This document shows, in pieces, positions 1 through 6,850 of a stretch of DNA of 20,347 bases. Location: positions 1 to 20,347 of the forward strand of contig DFAQ01000027.1 of assembly GCA_002365865.1 (NCBI GenBank), read 5' to 3'. The notes below the pieces were generated by a model. That model made no database searches. It saw nothing but the letters and a program-made list of their open reading frames with translations, and was not told the DNA's origin. Source of the stretch: Pelotomaculum sp. UBA3102. GTDB lineage: Bacteria > Bacillota > Desulfotomaculia > Desulfotomaculales > Pelotomaculaceae. The translations under genes were made by a program, and so were the position numbers. Each line of letters begins with the position of its first letter. The first letter of the stretch is position 1.

Positions 1-20
1 CAAAACATCGCAAAATGCTC

Positions 21-449
21 TTACCGAGCATCACCCATTTCACCCATCACTTTAATTACCAGTCTTTTGGGCCTTTGGCCGTCGAATTCGGCATAAAAAA
101 CCTGCTGCCAGGGACCCAAATCCAGCTTGCCTTCCGTCACCGGCAAAATTACCTGGTGACCGGCCAGAAGGCTTTTTAAATGGCTGTCGCCGTTGGATTC
201 ACCGGTACGGTGATGCCGGTAGTCAGGTTTAAAGGGGGCTAATTCTTCCAACCATTGATCTATATCGGCGATAATACCGGGCTCATCGTCGTTTACCCAT
301 ACCCCGGCCGTTATATGCATTGCCGAAACTAAAATCATACCTTCATTGATCCTGCTTTTTTTCAACACTTGCCCGACCCGGTCAGTGATATTAATATACT
401 CACGGTGATTTTTGGTATCAAAGGTAATATATTCAGTGTAAAACTCCAT
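21..449 (-). CDS. YjbQ/UPF0047 family protein (secondary thiamine-phosphate synthase family)
   Basis: This is a complete small cytosolic protein of 142 aa. It carries the hallmark block of the YjbQ (TIGR00149) family: WVNDDEPG in the first half, then YRHHRTGESNGDSHLKSLL, LPVTEGKLDLGPWQ and FAEFDGQRPK-like segments towards the C terminus, with the conserved His, Asp and Glu residues that line the family's pocket. From family knowledge, E. coli YjbQ has a weak thiamine-phosphate synthase side activity, but its physiological role is unsettled. Two ATGs stand in tandem. The AGGAGG at 455-460 lies only 2 nt from the first (450-452) but 5 nt from the second (447-449), so the second is preferred. 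The gene starts about 20 nt after the RNase G stop and is probably its co-transcribed last visible gene. Family assignment is secure; function is not. Confidence 0.9.
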   Translation of the reverse strand: MEFYTEYITFDTKNHREYINITDRVGQVLKKSRINEGMILVSAMHITAGVWVNDDEPGIIADIDQWLEELAPFKPDYRHHRTGESNGDSHLKSLLAGHQVILPVTEGKLDLGPWQQVFYAEFDGQRPKRLVIKVMGEMGDAR

Positions 450-468
450 CATACCCTCCTGTTATACT

Positions 469-2154
469 TTAAACTTTAACCGGCCTGGCCTTGGCATAAG
501 TACGAAAAACTTTGTTTACTTCAACCGGTATGGTTTCACCCACAAGGGCGCCGGCGCCTTCGATATCAAGAATAAAGCCGTTTACCCGGGCAATACCGTC
601 ACGAATATTAGTAACGTGTGGCTCTTCTACCCTTACCTGCAGCACTTCACCCGGTTTTACAGGAAACGTGCAGGACTGGATGTCCTCGCTGTCCTGGAAC
701 GGGCGGATGGTAATCGACTCAATGTGCTGGCCGGTCGAACCCCGGATATAAAGATTCTTTCCTGTTTTGCTCTCTAATTCCCTTAAGTTTGCACCGCCGC
801 TGCCGATTAACCTCGCCGCCACCACAGGGTTTGCTTCAACCAGAATGGTCCGGGCTGATGTCTGGCGGGCGATGTTAAATATTTGGTTTCTAAAGTTAAT
901 ACCTAAAGTTTCCTCGGAAAGTACCTTTCCCCTACCATCACAATAAGGACATGTTTTTTGAATTACCTCGGCCAGGCTTGGACGCACTTTTTTACGGGTC
1001 ATCTCGACCAGGCCCAACTGGGTTATGCCGAGAATATTAGTCTTGGTCTTATCTTTTCTTATCTCTTCTTCCAGTAATTGCAACACTTCCTGACGGTGGG
1101 ACTCCTGTACCATGTCAATAAAGTCAACGATAACAATACCCCCGATGTTTCGCAGTCTGAGCTGCCGGGCAAGTTCGCGGGCGGCCTCCAGGTTGGTTTT
1201 GAACACCGTGTCTTCCAGGTTGGTCGTCCCCACATATTTTCCCGTATTCACATCTACAGCGGTTAACGCCTCCGCCTGATCGACAACCAGGTAGCCGCCG
1301 CATTTGAGCCAGACCTTTCGCTTAAGGGCTTTTTCAATTTCTTGTTCGATCCCGTAGTCTTTAAAAATATCTTCACGCTCGTCCAGAAAGACCTTTGATT
1401 TTAAGCGCGGGTCAATAACATCCAGCAAGTCAAGTACTTTTTCGCACACATAACGGGAATCCAGGATAAGCCGGTCCACATCTTCAGTAAAAACATCCCG
1501 TAATATCCGCTGAACCAGCTCCAGGTCCCGGTGCACTAAATTCGGCACCGGCCCGCGAACGGCCCGGTTCAGGATTTTACGCCATAATTTAGTCAACAAC
1601 GCAACATCCTGTCGAAACCCTTCCTCTTCCACCCCTTCAGCAACCGTGCGCACAATAACACCCATTCCCTCGGGTTTAACCCTGGAAGCAAGTTCCTTCA
1701 ACCGTTCCCTTTCGTTTTCACTCTCAATACGCCGGGATATGCCGATATAATCCACCGTAGGCATCAGCACCAGATAGCGTCCCGGCAGGGTAATGTGGGT
1801 AGTGACACGGGGGCCTTTAGTTCCTATAGGCTCCTTCACGATCTGCACCAAAATTTCTTGCCCCTGCTTTAATATGTTACAAATATTAGCCCCTAATACA
1901 GTATCTTCCTGGGCATCGAGTGAACGGGCCGGAAGAGCATCTTCGACATATAAGAAGGCGTTTTTTTCTAAACCAATATCGACAAAGGCAGCCTGCATAC
2001 CAGGCAGTACATTTTCCACCTGCCCTTTAAAAATATTACCCACGAGGCGCTGACTGATTTCCCTTTCAATATATAATTCCACCGGAATTTTATTTTCCAG
2101 AAAAGCTACCCTCGTCTCTTCTTCACCCACGTTGACAACAATTTCCTTAATCAT
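469..2154 (-). CDS. rng: Ribonuclease G (RNase E/G family) with C-terminal TRAM-like domain
   Basis: Cytosolic endoribonuclease of the RNase E/G family, which cleaves single-stranded RNA in rRNA maturation and mRNA decay. An S1-type RNA-binding region spans about residues 36-125 (GNIFKGQVENVLPGMQAAFVDIG). The catalytic Mg-binding aspartates appear as D301 (AVDVNTGKYVG) and D344 (VIVDFIDM), matching D303 and D346 of E. coli RNase E. The zinc-link Cys pair is C402-P-Y-C405. At 561 aa it is longer than E. coli RNase G (489 aa). The extra C-terminal part, about 498-555 (PGEVLQVRVE ... VNGFILDIEGA ... GETIPVEVNKV), looks like a TRAM RNA-binding domain. It lacks the long disordered degradosome tail of RNase E. 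ATG start with AAAGGAG upstream. The gene follows the DUF2344 gene by 42 nt and precedes the YjbQ gene. Confidence 0.95.
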   Translation of the reverse strand: MIKEIVVNVGEEETRVAFLENKIPVELYIEREISQRLVGNIFKGQVENVLPGMQAAFVDIGLEKNAFLYVEDALPARSLDAQEDTVLGANICNILKQGQEILVQIVKEPIGTKGPRVTTHITLPGRYLVLMPTVDYIGISRRIESENERERLKELASRVKPEGMGVIVRTVAEGVEEEGFRQDVALLTKLWRKILNRAVRGPVPNLVHRDLELVQRILRDVFTEDVDRLILDSRYVCEKVLDLLDVIDPRLKSKVFLDEREDIFKDYGIEQEIEKALKRKVWLKCGGYLVVDQAEALTAVDVNTGKYVGTTNLEDTVFKTNLEAARELARQLRLRNIGGIVIVDFIDMVQESHRQEVLQLLEEEIRKDKTKTNILGITQLGLVEMTRKKVRPSLAEVIQKTCPYCDGRGKVLSEETLGINFRNQIFNIARQTSARTILVEANPVVAARLIGSGGANLRELESKTGKNLYIRGSTGQHIESITIRPFQDSEDIQSCTFPVKPGEVLQVRVEEPHVTNIRDGIARVNGFILDIEGAGALVGETIPVEVNKVFRTYAKARPVKV

Positions 2155-2196
2155 AAACCCTTTCTCCTTTTAAACGTACAGTAAACTTGCACTACT

Positions 2197-2886
2197 TCAC
2201 CACAGCATTTTCTTTTTTTTATTTCTCCCAGTGTAAAGACCGGTCCGGTAAAGAACGAATTCTCCCCGTACCGGGAGACGGCTGTTCTTTTTGAAAGCCG
2301 CCAGCGCCTCTTCCAACCGGACGTTACCGCTGCTGCCGGTTTTTAATTCGGCTTCAATAATAATTGTACCATTATTTAACCTGCCTGACATGGAAAATAT
2401 ACCGGGCCTGATATCATGTTTTTTGATCTTTCCCGACTTGTTTTTTCGTTCCACCGGTATTTCAGGCAACTCCAGAAAAGCGTTGACGGCGACATTTAAT
2501 TCCTCAACGCTTATGCGGCCGGCAAGTTCCGCCTCAGCACGATAAGTAGCACGATCCACCACCGCCATCAAGGAAGGAGTCTGCTCGGGTACAGTCTTGA
2601 TATCAATCAGGCCGATACCTTGAGGTAATTTCCCGGAAAGAGCCCAGGCCACTTCATCTTCCGGGAGCAGCACGTCAAGTTCCAGGTCGGCATATTCCGC
2701 CTCACCGGCAATACTTACCCCCAATGGAGCGGCAAAAGCTATTTTCGGGTGCGGATTAAAACCCCGGGTAAAAGCCAGCGGCAAACCAGCTCTTCTGACC
2801 GCCCGTTCAAATGTCCTCAACAAATCCAGATGAGAAATATACCGTGCCGGTCCTACCTTATTATATAGCATCCTGTATCTGGGCAT
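2197..2886 (-). CDS. DUF2344 / TIGR03936 radical SAM-linked protein
   Basis: Protein of 229 aa with the conserved N terminus of the DUF2344 (TIGR03936) family: RYRMLYNKVGPARYISHLDLLR, then RRAGLPLAFTRGFNPHPKIAFAAPLGVSI and an acidic stretch EYADLELD. No membrane segment or known catalytic motif is visible. The family is known mainly for its tight link with the TIGR03960 radical SAM proteins; in some bacteria the two are fused. Here the ATG lies only 4 nt after the stop of that gene, and its GGAGG ribosome-binding site sits inside the upstream gene's 3' end, so translation is probably coupled. Function is unknown. The C terminus is very basic (RNKKKK) and is encoded over an A8 run. Family call is firm; any idea that it binds the same substrate as its partner is inference. 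Confidence 0.9.
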   Translation of the reverse strand: MPRYRMLYNKVGPARYISHLDLLRTFERAVRRAGLPLAFTRGFNPHPKIAFAAPLGVSIAGEAEYADLELDVLLPEDEVAWALSGKLPQGIGLIDIKTVPEQTPSLMAVVDRATYRAEAELAGRISVEELNVAVNAFLELPEIPVERKNKSGKIKKHDIRPGIFSMSGRLNNGTIIIEAELKTGSSGNVRLEEALAAFKKNSRLPVRGEFVLYRTGLYTGRNKKKKMLW

Positions 2887-2890
2887 TCAG

Positions 2891-4732
2891 CTAACCTCCG
2901 GCATAAACAGGTCTGATTTCAAGAGTGGAACACAACCCGCAACCCGGGCAGGTTCCGGTACGACAATCCCCGGTAGTAATACCTGCCAGGGCGCGGCGGT
3001 GCTCGTCTTCTAAAAACTTCCCGGAAACTCCGGTGTCGATATGCTCCCACGGCAAAGGATCATCATGGTTAAATCGCCGGTAAGCATATGAAGCCGGGTC
3101 CACTCCGGTTAACCGAAAGGCCTCCCGCCAGCTTTCCCAATGAAAGTGTTCAGACCAGCCGTCAAACTTACATCCAAGCTCAAACGCCTTTAACAAAACC
3201 GCCCCAAGCCGCCGGTCACCCCTGGCAAAGACCGCTTCCATGAAACTCATTCCAGGATCGTGGTAATTATATACCAGTCCCCGCTGCCGCAGCCTTTCTG
3301 CCAGGTAAGCCTGTCTCTTTTTAAGTTCATCCTGAGTTGTCTGGGGTTCCCACTGAAAGGCAGTATGGGCTTTCGGAACGAAAGAAGACACACTGACAGT
3401 CACTCTCAGGCGCCCGCGCGGCACACCGGCCTCCCGGCCAAGAGCCAACACATTTTTGGCCAGCATGACAATTCCATCCAGGTCCTCTTCGGTTTCGGTA
3501 GGCAGACCAATCATGAAATAAAGCTTGATTGCCTGCCATCCCTTTCTGAATGCGGCGCCGGCTGTTTTTAAAAGATCATCACCGGTAACACCTTTATTTA
3601 TAACGTTTCTCAGGCGCTGGGTACCGACCTCGGGAGCAAAGGTCAAACTGGACCGGCGAACACGTTGTACTTCCTTTGCCAGTTCCAGTGAAAAATTATC
3701 TGCGCGTAAGGACGGCAACGAAACCCCCACCCCGCAACCGGAATGCTTGTCCAAAAGTGATCTTGCCACCTCCTGCAACCGGCTATAATCGCTGGTACTG
3801 AGAGATGCCAACGAAATTTCGTCATAACCCGTGTTCTGCACCAGTTCATCTGCCAGTTTTAAAACCGTATCCGGCTTCTTTTCACGTACCGGCCGGTAAA
3901 TTATACCGGCCTGGCAAAAACGGCAACCTCTTGTACAGCCACGCATAATCTCAACCATAATCCGGTCGTGCACCACGCCGGTAGACGGAACCACCGGCCT
4001 AACCGGGAAGAAAACCCGGTCCAGGTCCCGCACACATCTTTTGGTCACCTTCTCCGGTATACCTTCTTTTAACGGAAATACTTTCTGTACGGCCCCGTCC
4101 GCACGGTAGAGCACGTGATACAGTGAGGGAACGTAAAAACCCTGTATCTGGGCTGTTTCCAGTAAAAAGTCTCTCCTACTGAGCTTGCGGCGTTTCGCTT
4201 CTAAGAAAACATCCAGAAAATCGTTTATTGCTTCTTCTCCTTCACCAATTACAAAAAAATCTATAAAATCTGCCAGTGGTTCCGGGTTGAAAGCGCAGGG
4301 CCCCCCCGCTATTACCAGCGGATGCTCTTCATTTCTCTGCTCCGACCTCAAGGGAATACCTGAGAGGTCCAACATATTTAGCACATTGGAAAAACTCAAC
4401 TCATATTGAAGGGTAAAAGCGCATACATCAAAGTCACGTACCGGTCTGAGGGATTCCAGGGTAAACAGGGTAAGGCCGTTTTCCCGCATTTTTTCTTCCA
4501 TATCGGGCCAGGGAGCAAATACCCTTTCCATTAAAACACCCGCACGGCGGTTAACTATTCCGTAAATTATTTGCAGCCCCAGCCAGGACATACCGACTTC
4601 ATATACATCGGGAAAGCCGAAAGCCACCTTGAGTTCCGCCCTGTCCCAGTCCTTATTTACGGCGTTCCACTCGCCGCCCGTGTATCGTGCAGGTTTTTGT
4701 ACCCGGGGCAAAATTTGATGGAGCAGTTCCAT
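2891..4732 (-). CDS. TIGR03960-type radical SAM protein with B12-binding-like N-terminal region
   Basis: Iron-sulfur enzyme of unknown reaction, 613 aa. The radical SAM core holds C266-x3-C270-x2-C273 (MRGCTRGCRFCQAG) for the 4Fe-4S cluster, followed by typical core motifs (SLASLSTSDY, LTFAPEVGTQRLR, IKLYFMIGLPTETEEDL). The N-terminal 230 residues (VAFGFPDVYEVGMSWLGLQIIYGIVN, VIAGGPCAFNPEPLADFIDFFVIGEGEE) resemble the cobalamin-binding-like domain of B12-type radical SAM proteins. Near the C terminus is a second Cys cluster, C590-x4-C595-x2-C598-x2-C601, which could bind a further metal or cluster. The ATG has a purine-rich AGG site (4741-4750) about 8 nt upstream. It is first in the group with DUF2344, rng and yjbQ. 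The family is recognisable; the substrate is unknown, and the RNA-linked neighbourhood only hints at a role in RNA or ribosome modification. Confidence 0.92.
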   Translation of the reverse strand: MELLHQILPRVQKPARYTGGEWNAVNKDWDRAELKVAFGFPDVYEVGMSWLGLQIIYGIVNRRAGVLMERVFAPWPDMEEKMRENGLTLFTLESLRPVRDFDVCAFTLQYELSFSNVLNMLDLSGIPLRSEQRNEEHPLVIAGGPCAFNPEPLADFIDFFVIGEGEEAINDFLDVFLEAKRRKLSRRDFLLETAQIQGFYVPSLYHVLYRADGAVQKVFPLKEGIPEKVTKRCVRDLDRVFFPVRPVVPSTGVVHDRIMVEIMRGCTRGCRFCQAGIIYRPVREKKPDTVLKLADELVQNTGYDEISLASLSTSDYSRLQEVARSLLDKHSGCGVGVSLPSLRADNFSLELAKEVQRVRRSSLTFAPEVGTQRLRNVINKGVTGDDLLKTAGAAFRKGWQAIKLYFMIGLPTETEEDLDGIVMLAKNVLALGREAGVPRGRLRVTVSVSSFVPKAHTAFQWEPQTTQDELKKRQAYLAERLRQRGLVYNYHDPGMSFMEAVFARGDRRLGAVLLKAFELGCKFDGWSEHFHWESWREAFRLTGVDPASYAYRRFNHDDPLPWEHIDTGVSGKFLEDEHRRALAGITTGDCRTGTCPGCGLCSTLEIRPVYAGG

Positions 4733-5008
4733 ATGGTATTACCTCCCCCCTGATTTTGAGATTTCACCGGTACGCTACGACTTAATGTATATTTAACGAT
4801 TTAATGTACATTCATTTAACCATGTAAAAAGCCTGGACACAAGCTTTTCATCGCTCTGACCAAAAAAATTATGCTTAATTGACCAGTCTTTTTCTAGTAT
4901 AACCTAAATTTACCGGAAAAATATTCCTTGGAAAAAATAATTCTTCGTTCGTTCTCTTTAAATACCTGCATTTTTTGAAAAAAAACCTGCTTAACAGTCC
5001 CTTAAACG
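4733..5008. other. AT-rich intergenic region between spoIVFB and the radical SAM gene
   Basis: This 276-nt stretch has no plausible gene on either strand. On the minus strand, just after the spoIVFB stop, there is a short weak stem followed by eight T residues (about 4980-5000), which may be a poor terminator. A TATACT hexamer (4896-4901) and the 4821-4850 region could be promoter parts, but no convincing -35/-10 pair was found. A 16-bp direct repeat is listed separately. Confidence 0.6.
4777..4811. repeat. Tandem 16-bp direct repeat upstream of the radical SAM gene
   Basis: ACGACTTAATGTATAT (4777-4792) and ACGATTTAATGTACAT (4796-4811) match at 14 of 16 positions with a 19-bp period, about two helical turns. 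They lie 45-80 nt before the start of the radical SAM gene, where an operator or leader element would be expected. Function is unknown. Confidence 0.5.
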
Positions 5009-5902
5009 TTATCTGTCTTCAGGAGGAACTGGGGGAATCAAACTACCCACGGGAACGTCCGGTCCTTGGCTGAACAGAGCATCGATTATTTGATTCTCAC
5101 TGACGACACCCCGGTATTGCCAATTCCTGTCCAATAGAAAGACCATGTGAAAGCGCCGCGGCACAAAGACACGAACGATATCTCCTAATCGGGTGCTGTC
5201 AAGGGATACAAGTTGTTCACCGGGAAGAACCCCGGCAGAAATAAGCTCCTTTTTTTTCTGGGCCATATGTCTGATAAAATAGTACGGAGCAAGACTTTTT
5301 TCCCTGGTAGCCACATAGAAGAGGAAAAAACCGGCAATGATAATATCTAATCCGGAAAAACCCAGGACCAATCCGGCCGCCCCACCCAAGACTATGGCTG
5401 CACCCCAAAACTGCCCCCACTGTGCTACCCGGTAAGTAGCTTCTCTAAACCCTGTTCGTCTCGCCAAGTAAGCACGAAAAACCCGCCCTCCGTCCAGTGG
5501 AAGCGCCGGCAAAAGATTAAATGCAGCTACCATCAAGTTGCACTGAAGAAAAAACTGTCCCAGGTTATCTTCCCACAAGCCGTAGTTTTTTAAGGTTGTA
5601 CCCACGCCCACCAGCAACAGGTTGGAGGCCGGACCTGCTGCGGCAACATATACTTCCCTGGCAGGGTTGAAGATTACTTCACCATCCATACGGCTGACCC
5701 CGCCAAAAGGCAGTAATTCAATATCGGAGACATAAACACCCAAGCGCCGGGCAGTAACAACATGCGCCAGTTCATGAAAAAGCACTACTGCAAAGGCAAT
5801 CAAACCTTTTCCCAGTACTCCGGCCACAAAAAACAGCCCCAGCAGGGCTAAAAACCCGTTATTCAGGTGAATTTCCACACCGGAAACCCGGCCGATCTTC
5901 AA
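5009..5902 (-). CDS. spoIVFB: SpoIVFB-like intramembrane metalloprotease (M50B)
   Basis: Site-2-type zinc metalloprotease of 297 aa. In B. subtilis SpoIVFB cuts pro-sigma-K in the outer forespore membrane. The zinc motif is H43-E44-L-A-H47 in the second membrane segment, and the third ligand lies in NLLPALPLDGGR with D137; these numbers equal those of B. subtilis SpoIVFB. About six hydrophobic segments span residues 16-50, 83-101, 118-137 and 165-198. A single degenerate CBS-type domain follows (about 222-275), as in the B. subtilis enzyme, where it senses ATP. The start is TTG (5900-5902), set by a perfect AGGAGG 8 nt upstream; no ATG competes. It follows spoIVFA by 29 nt. Synteny next to min and mre genes supports the sporulation role over a generic M50 protease. 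Confidence 0.88.
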   Translation of the reverse strand: MKIGRVSGVEIHLNNGFLALLGLFFVAGVLGKGLIAFAVVLFHELAHVVTARRLGVYVSDIELLPFGGVSRMDGEVIFNPAREVYVAAAGPASNLLLVGVGTTLKNYGLWEDNLGQFFLQCNLMVAAFNLLPALPLDGGRVFRAYLARRTGFREATYRVAQWGQFWGAAIVLGGAAGLVLGFSGLDIIIAGFFLFYVATREKSLAPYYFIRHMAQKKKELISAGVLPGEQLVSLDSTRLGDIVRVFVPRRFHMVFLLDRNWQYRGVVSENQIIDALFSQGPDVPVGSLIPPVPPEDR

Positions 5903-5910
5903 AAGCTTTA

Positions 5911-5916
5911 CCTCCT
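5911..5916 (-). promoter_or_regulatory. Ribosome-binding site that fixes the TTG start of spoIVFB
   Basis: A perfect AGGAGG on the minus strand lies exactly 8 nt before the TTG at 5900-5902. It decides the start codon, because no ATG or GTG lies at a suitable distance. Confidence 0.8.
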
Positions 5917-5931
5917 TTGAGCTTAAGTTAT

Positions 5932-6675
5932 CTAATCAACCTGTAACATGGTCAGAGGGTCAACCAGTTTATTGTTTTCCCAGACCTCGAAATGAAGGCC
6001 GCCTTCCGGGAGATCACCTGAAATTCCTGTCTTACCGATAATCTCACCGGCCCGGACTTCCTGCCCGTCAACCACGATGACTTCGGACAACCCGCCGTAA
6101 AGGGTAAAACTGCCTGTTTCATGTTCTACTAAAATATAATCACCGAGCGAAGGGCTGTCGCCTGTTCGCTTTACTTTTCCGTCCTTCACCGCCTTCACTC
6201 CGCTCCCTACAGGTGCGGTAATGTCTATTCCGCAATGAAAACGTTCCATATTATCGACAGGATCCAGTACCATCCCGTATCCCCGGACAACGGTTCCGGA
6301 AACAGGGAACGGCAGCACACCGGAAATACCGGCATTTTGTAAATTTGACAATACCGGCCGGGATTTAGTGTCAAAGGGCCACTCCGTCTCAGCCATCTGC
6401 AGGCCGAACTGGACGATTCTTTCTGCCACCGGCTGGTAATTCCATTCAGTAGTCAGGATATGCTTCAATTTTCCCCTTGCCTCCACCCCCCAGGGACTGT
6501 TTGTCTCCTTTAAGGCCAGGAAGATAATGAAAATCAAAAACGCTGCGCCTACCCGGTAAAAAATATTCTTGTTCACGCTCTTCCACCCCGGCTTTTCCCA
6601 GTGGGTCTGCCGGTAGTAAGAAATCCGGTCATCTTGATTTATTGCCCCCCCGGGATTAAAATCTTTGCCTTTCAA
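5932..6675 (-). CDS. spoIVFA: SpoIVFA-like membrane protein with degenerate M23 (LytM) domain
   Basis: Protein of 247 aa: a charged 38-residue N terminus, one membrane segment (about 39-55, FYRVGAAFLIFIIFLAL), a linker, and a C-terminal M23/LytM fold (about 120-244). In B. subtilis SpoIVFA holds SpoIVFB and the inhibitor BofA together and is cleaved by SpoIVB to start sigma-K activation. The M23 zinc ligands look intact: H147 and D151 (FHCGIDI) and H228 (GLHFEV). The two catalytic histidines of active M23 enzymes are replaced by glycine: G195 in YGGL and G226 in EGGLHFE. It is therefore probably a binding domain, not a hydrolase. Start is TTG (6673-6675) after a GGGGGAG site; an in-frame stop a few codons upstream excludes a longer form. 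Position directly before spoIVFB supports the call; a plain M23 protein is the alternative. Confidence 0.8.
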   Translation of the reverse strand: MKGKDFNPGGAINQDDRISYYRQTHWEKPGWKSVNKNIFYRVGAAFLIFIIFLALKETNSPWGVEARGKLKHILTTEWNYQPVAERIVQFGLQMAETEWPFDTKSRPVLSNLQNAGISGVLPFPVSGTVVRGYGMVLDPVDNMERFHCGIDITAPVGSGVKAVKDGKVKRTGDSPSLGDYILVEHETGSFTLYGGLSEVIVVDGQEVRAGEIIGKTGISGDLPEGGLHFEVWENNKLVDPLTMLQVD

Positions 6676-6710
6676 GGTACTCCCCCTCCCGATTCAAGCT
6701 TGTCTTATAG

Positions 6711-6739
6711 AATATATTTTCCTTTTAAAGGAAATATGA
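6711..6739 (-). promoter_or_regulatory. Candidate sigma-E-like promoter of spoIVFAB
   Basis: On the minus strand TCATATT (6733-6739) resembles the sigma-E -35 element. After 14 nt comes AATATATT (6711-6718), a partial match to the sigma-E -10 (consensus near CATACANT). No sigma-A pair fits better in this gap. Transcription would begin near 6704, leaving about 29 nt of leader. In B. subtilis spoIVF is a sigma-E operon, which is why this was searched for; the -10 match is incomplete. Confidence 0.35.
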
Positions 6740-6751
6740 TATAAATATCAT
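6718..6751. repeat. Two adjacent AT-rich palindromes upstream of spoIVFA
   Basis: TTTCCTTTTAAAGGAAA (6718-6734) and ATGATATAAATATCAT (6736-6751) are each perfect inverted repeats (8+1+8 and 7+2+7), separated by one base. They overlap the candidate promoter and could be operators. AT-richness raises the odds of chance. Confidence 0.55.
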
Positions 6752-6787
6752 CCTGCTAAAATTTATTCTTGTTTAATAAAGAGAGAA

Positions 6788-6826
6788 AGGCCCGCTGCCG
6801 AATCAGTCAATTTCGACAGCGGGCCT
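6788..6826 (-). terminator. Rho-independent terminator after rodA
   Basis: Read on the minus strand, AGGCCCGCTG, then T and CGAA, a 9-nt loop, TTCG, G and CAGCGGGCCT form a 15-pair stem whose only non-Watson-Crick pair is one T·G wobble. It is followed at once by TTCTCTCTTTATT. It begins about 25 nt after the rodA stop and closes the long shape/division operon, separating it from spoIVFAB. Confidence 0.9.
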
Positions 6827-6850
6827 GAACTCAGCCAAATAGAACAATCT

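Noticed and set aside
2205..2225. A8 run at the 3' end of the DUF2344 gene as a programmed frameshift site
   Set aside because: Slippage would alter only the last few residues, and no stimulatory structure or conserved extension is apparent.
4980..5008. Strong terminator after spoIVFB
   Set aside because: There is a run of eight T residues, but the preceding stem is only 3-4 bp with mismatches, so it was mentioned but not called.
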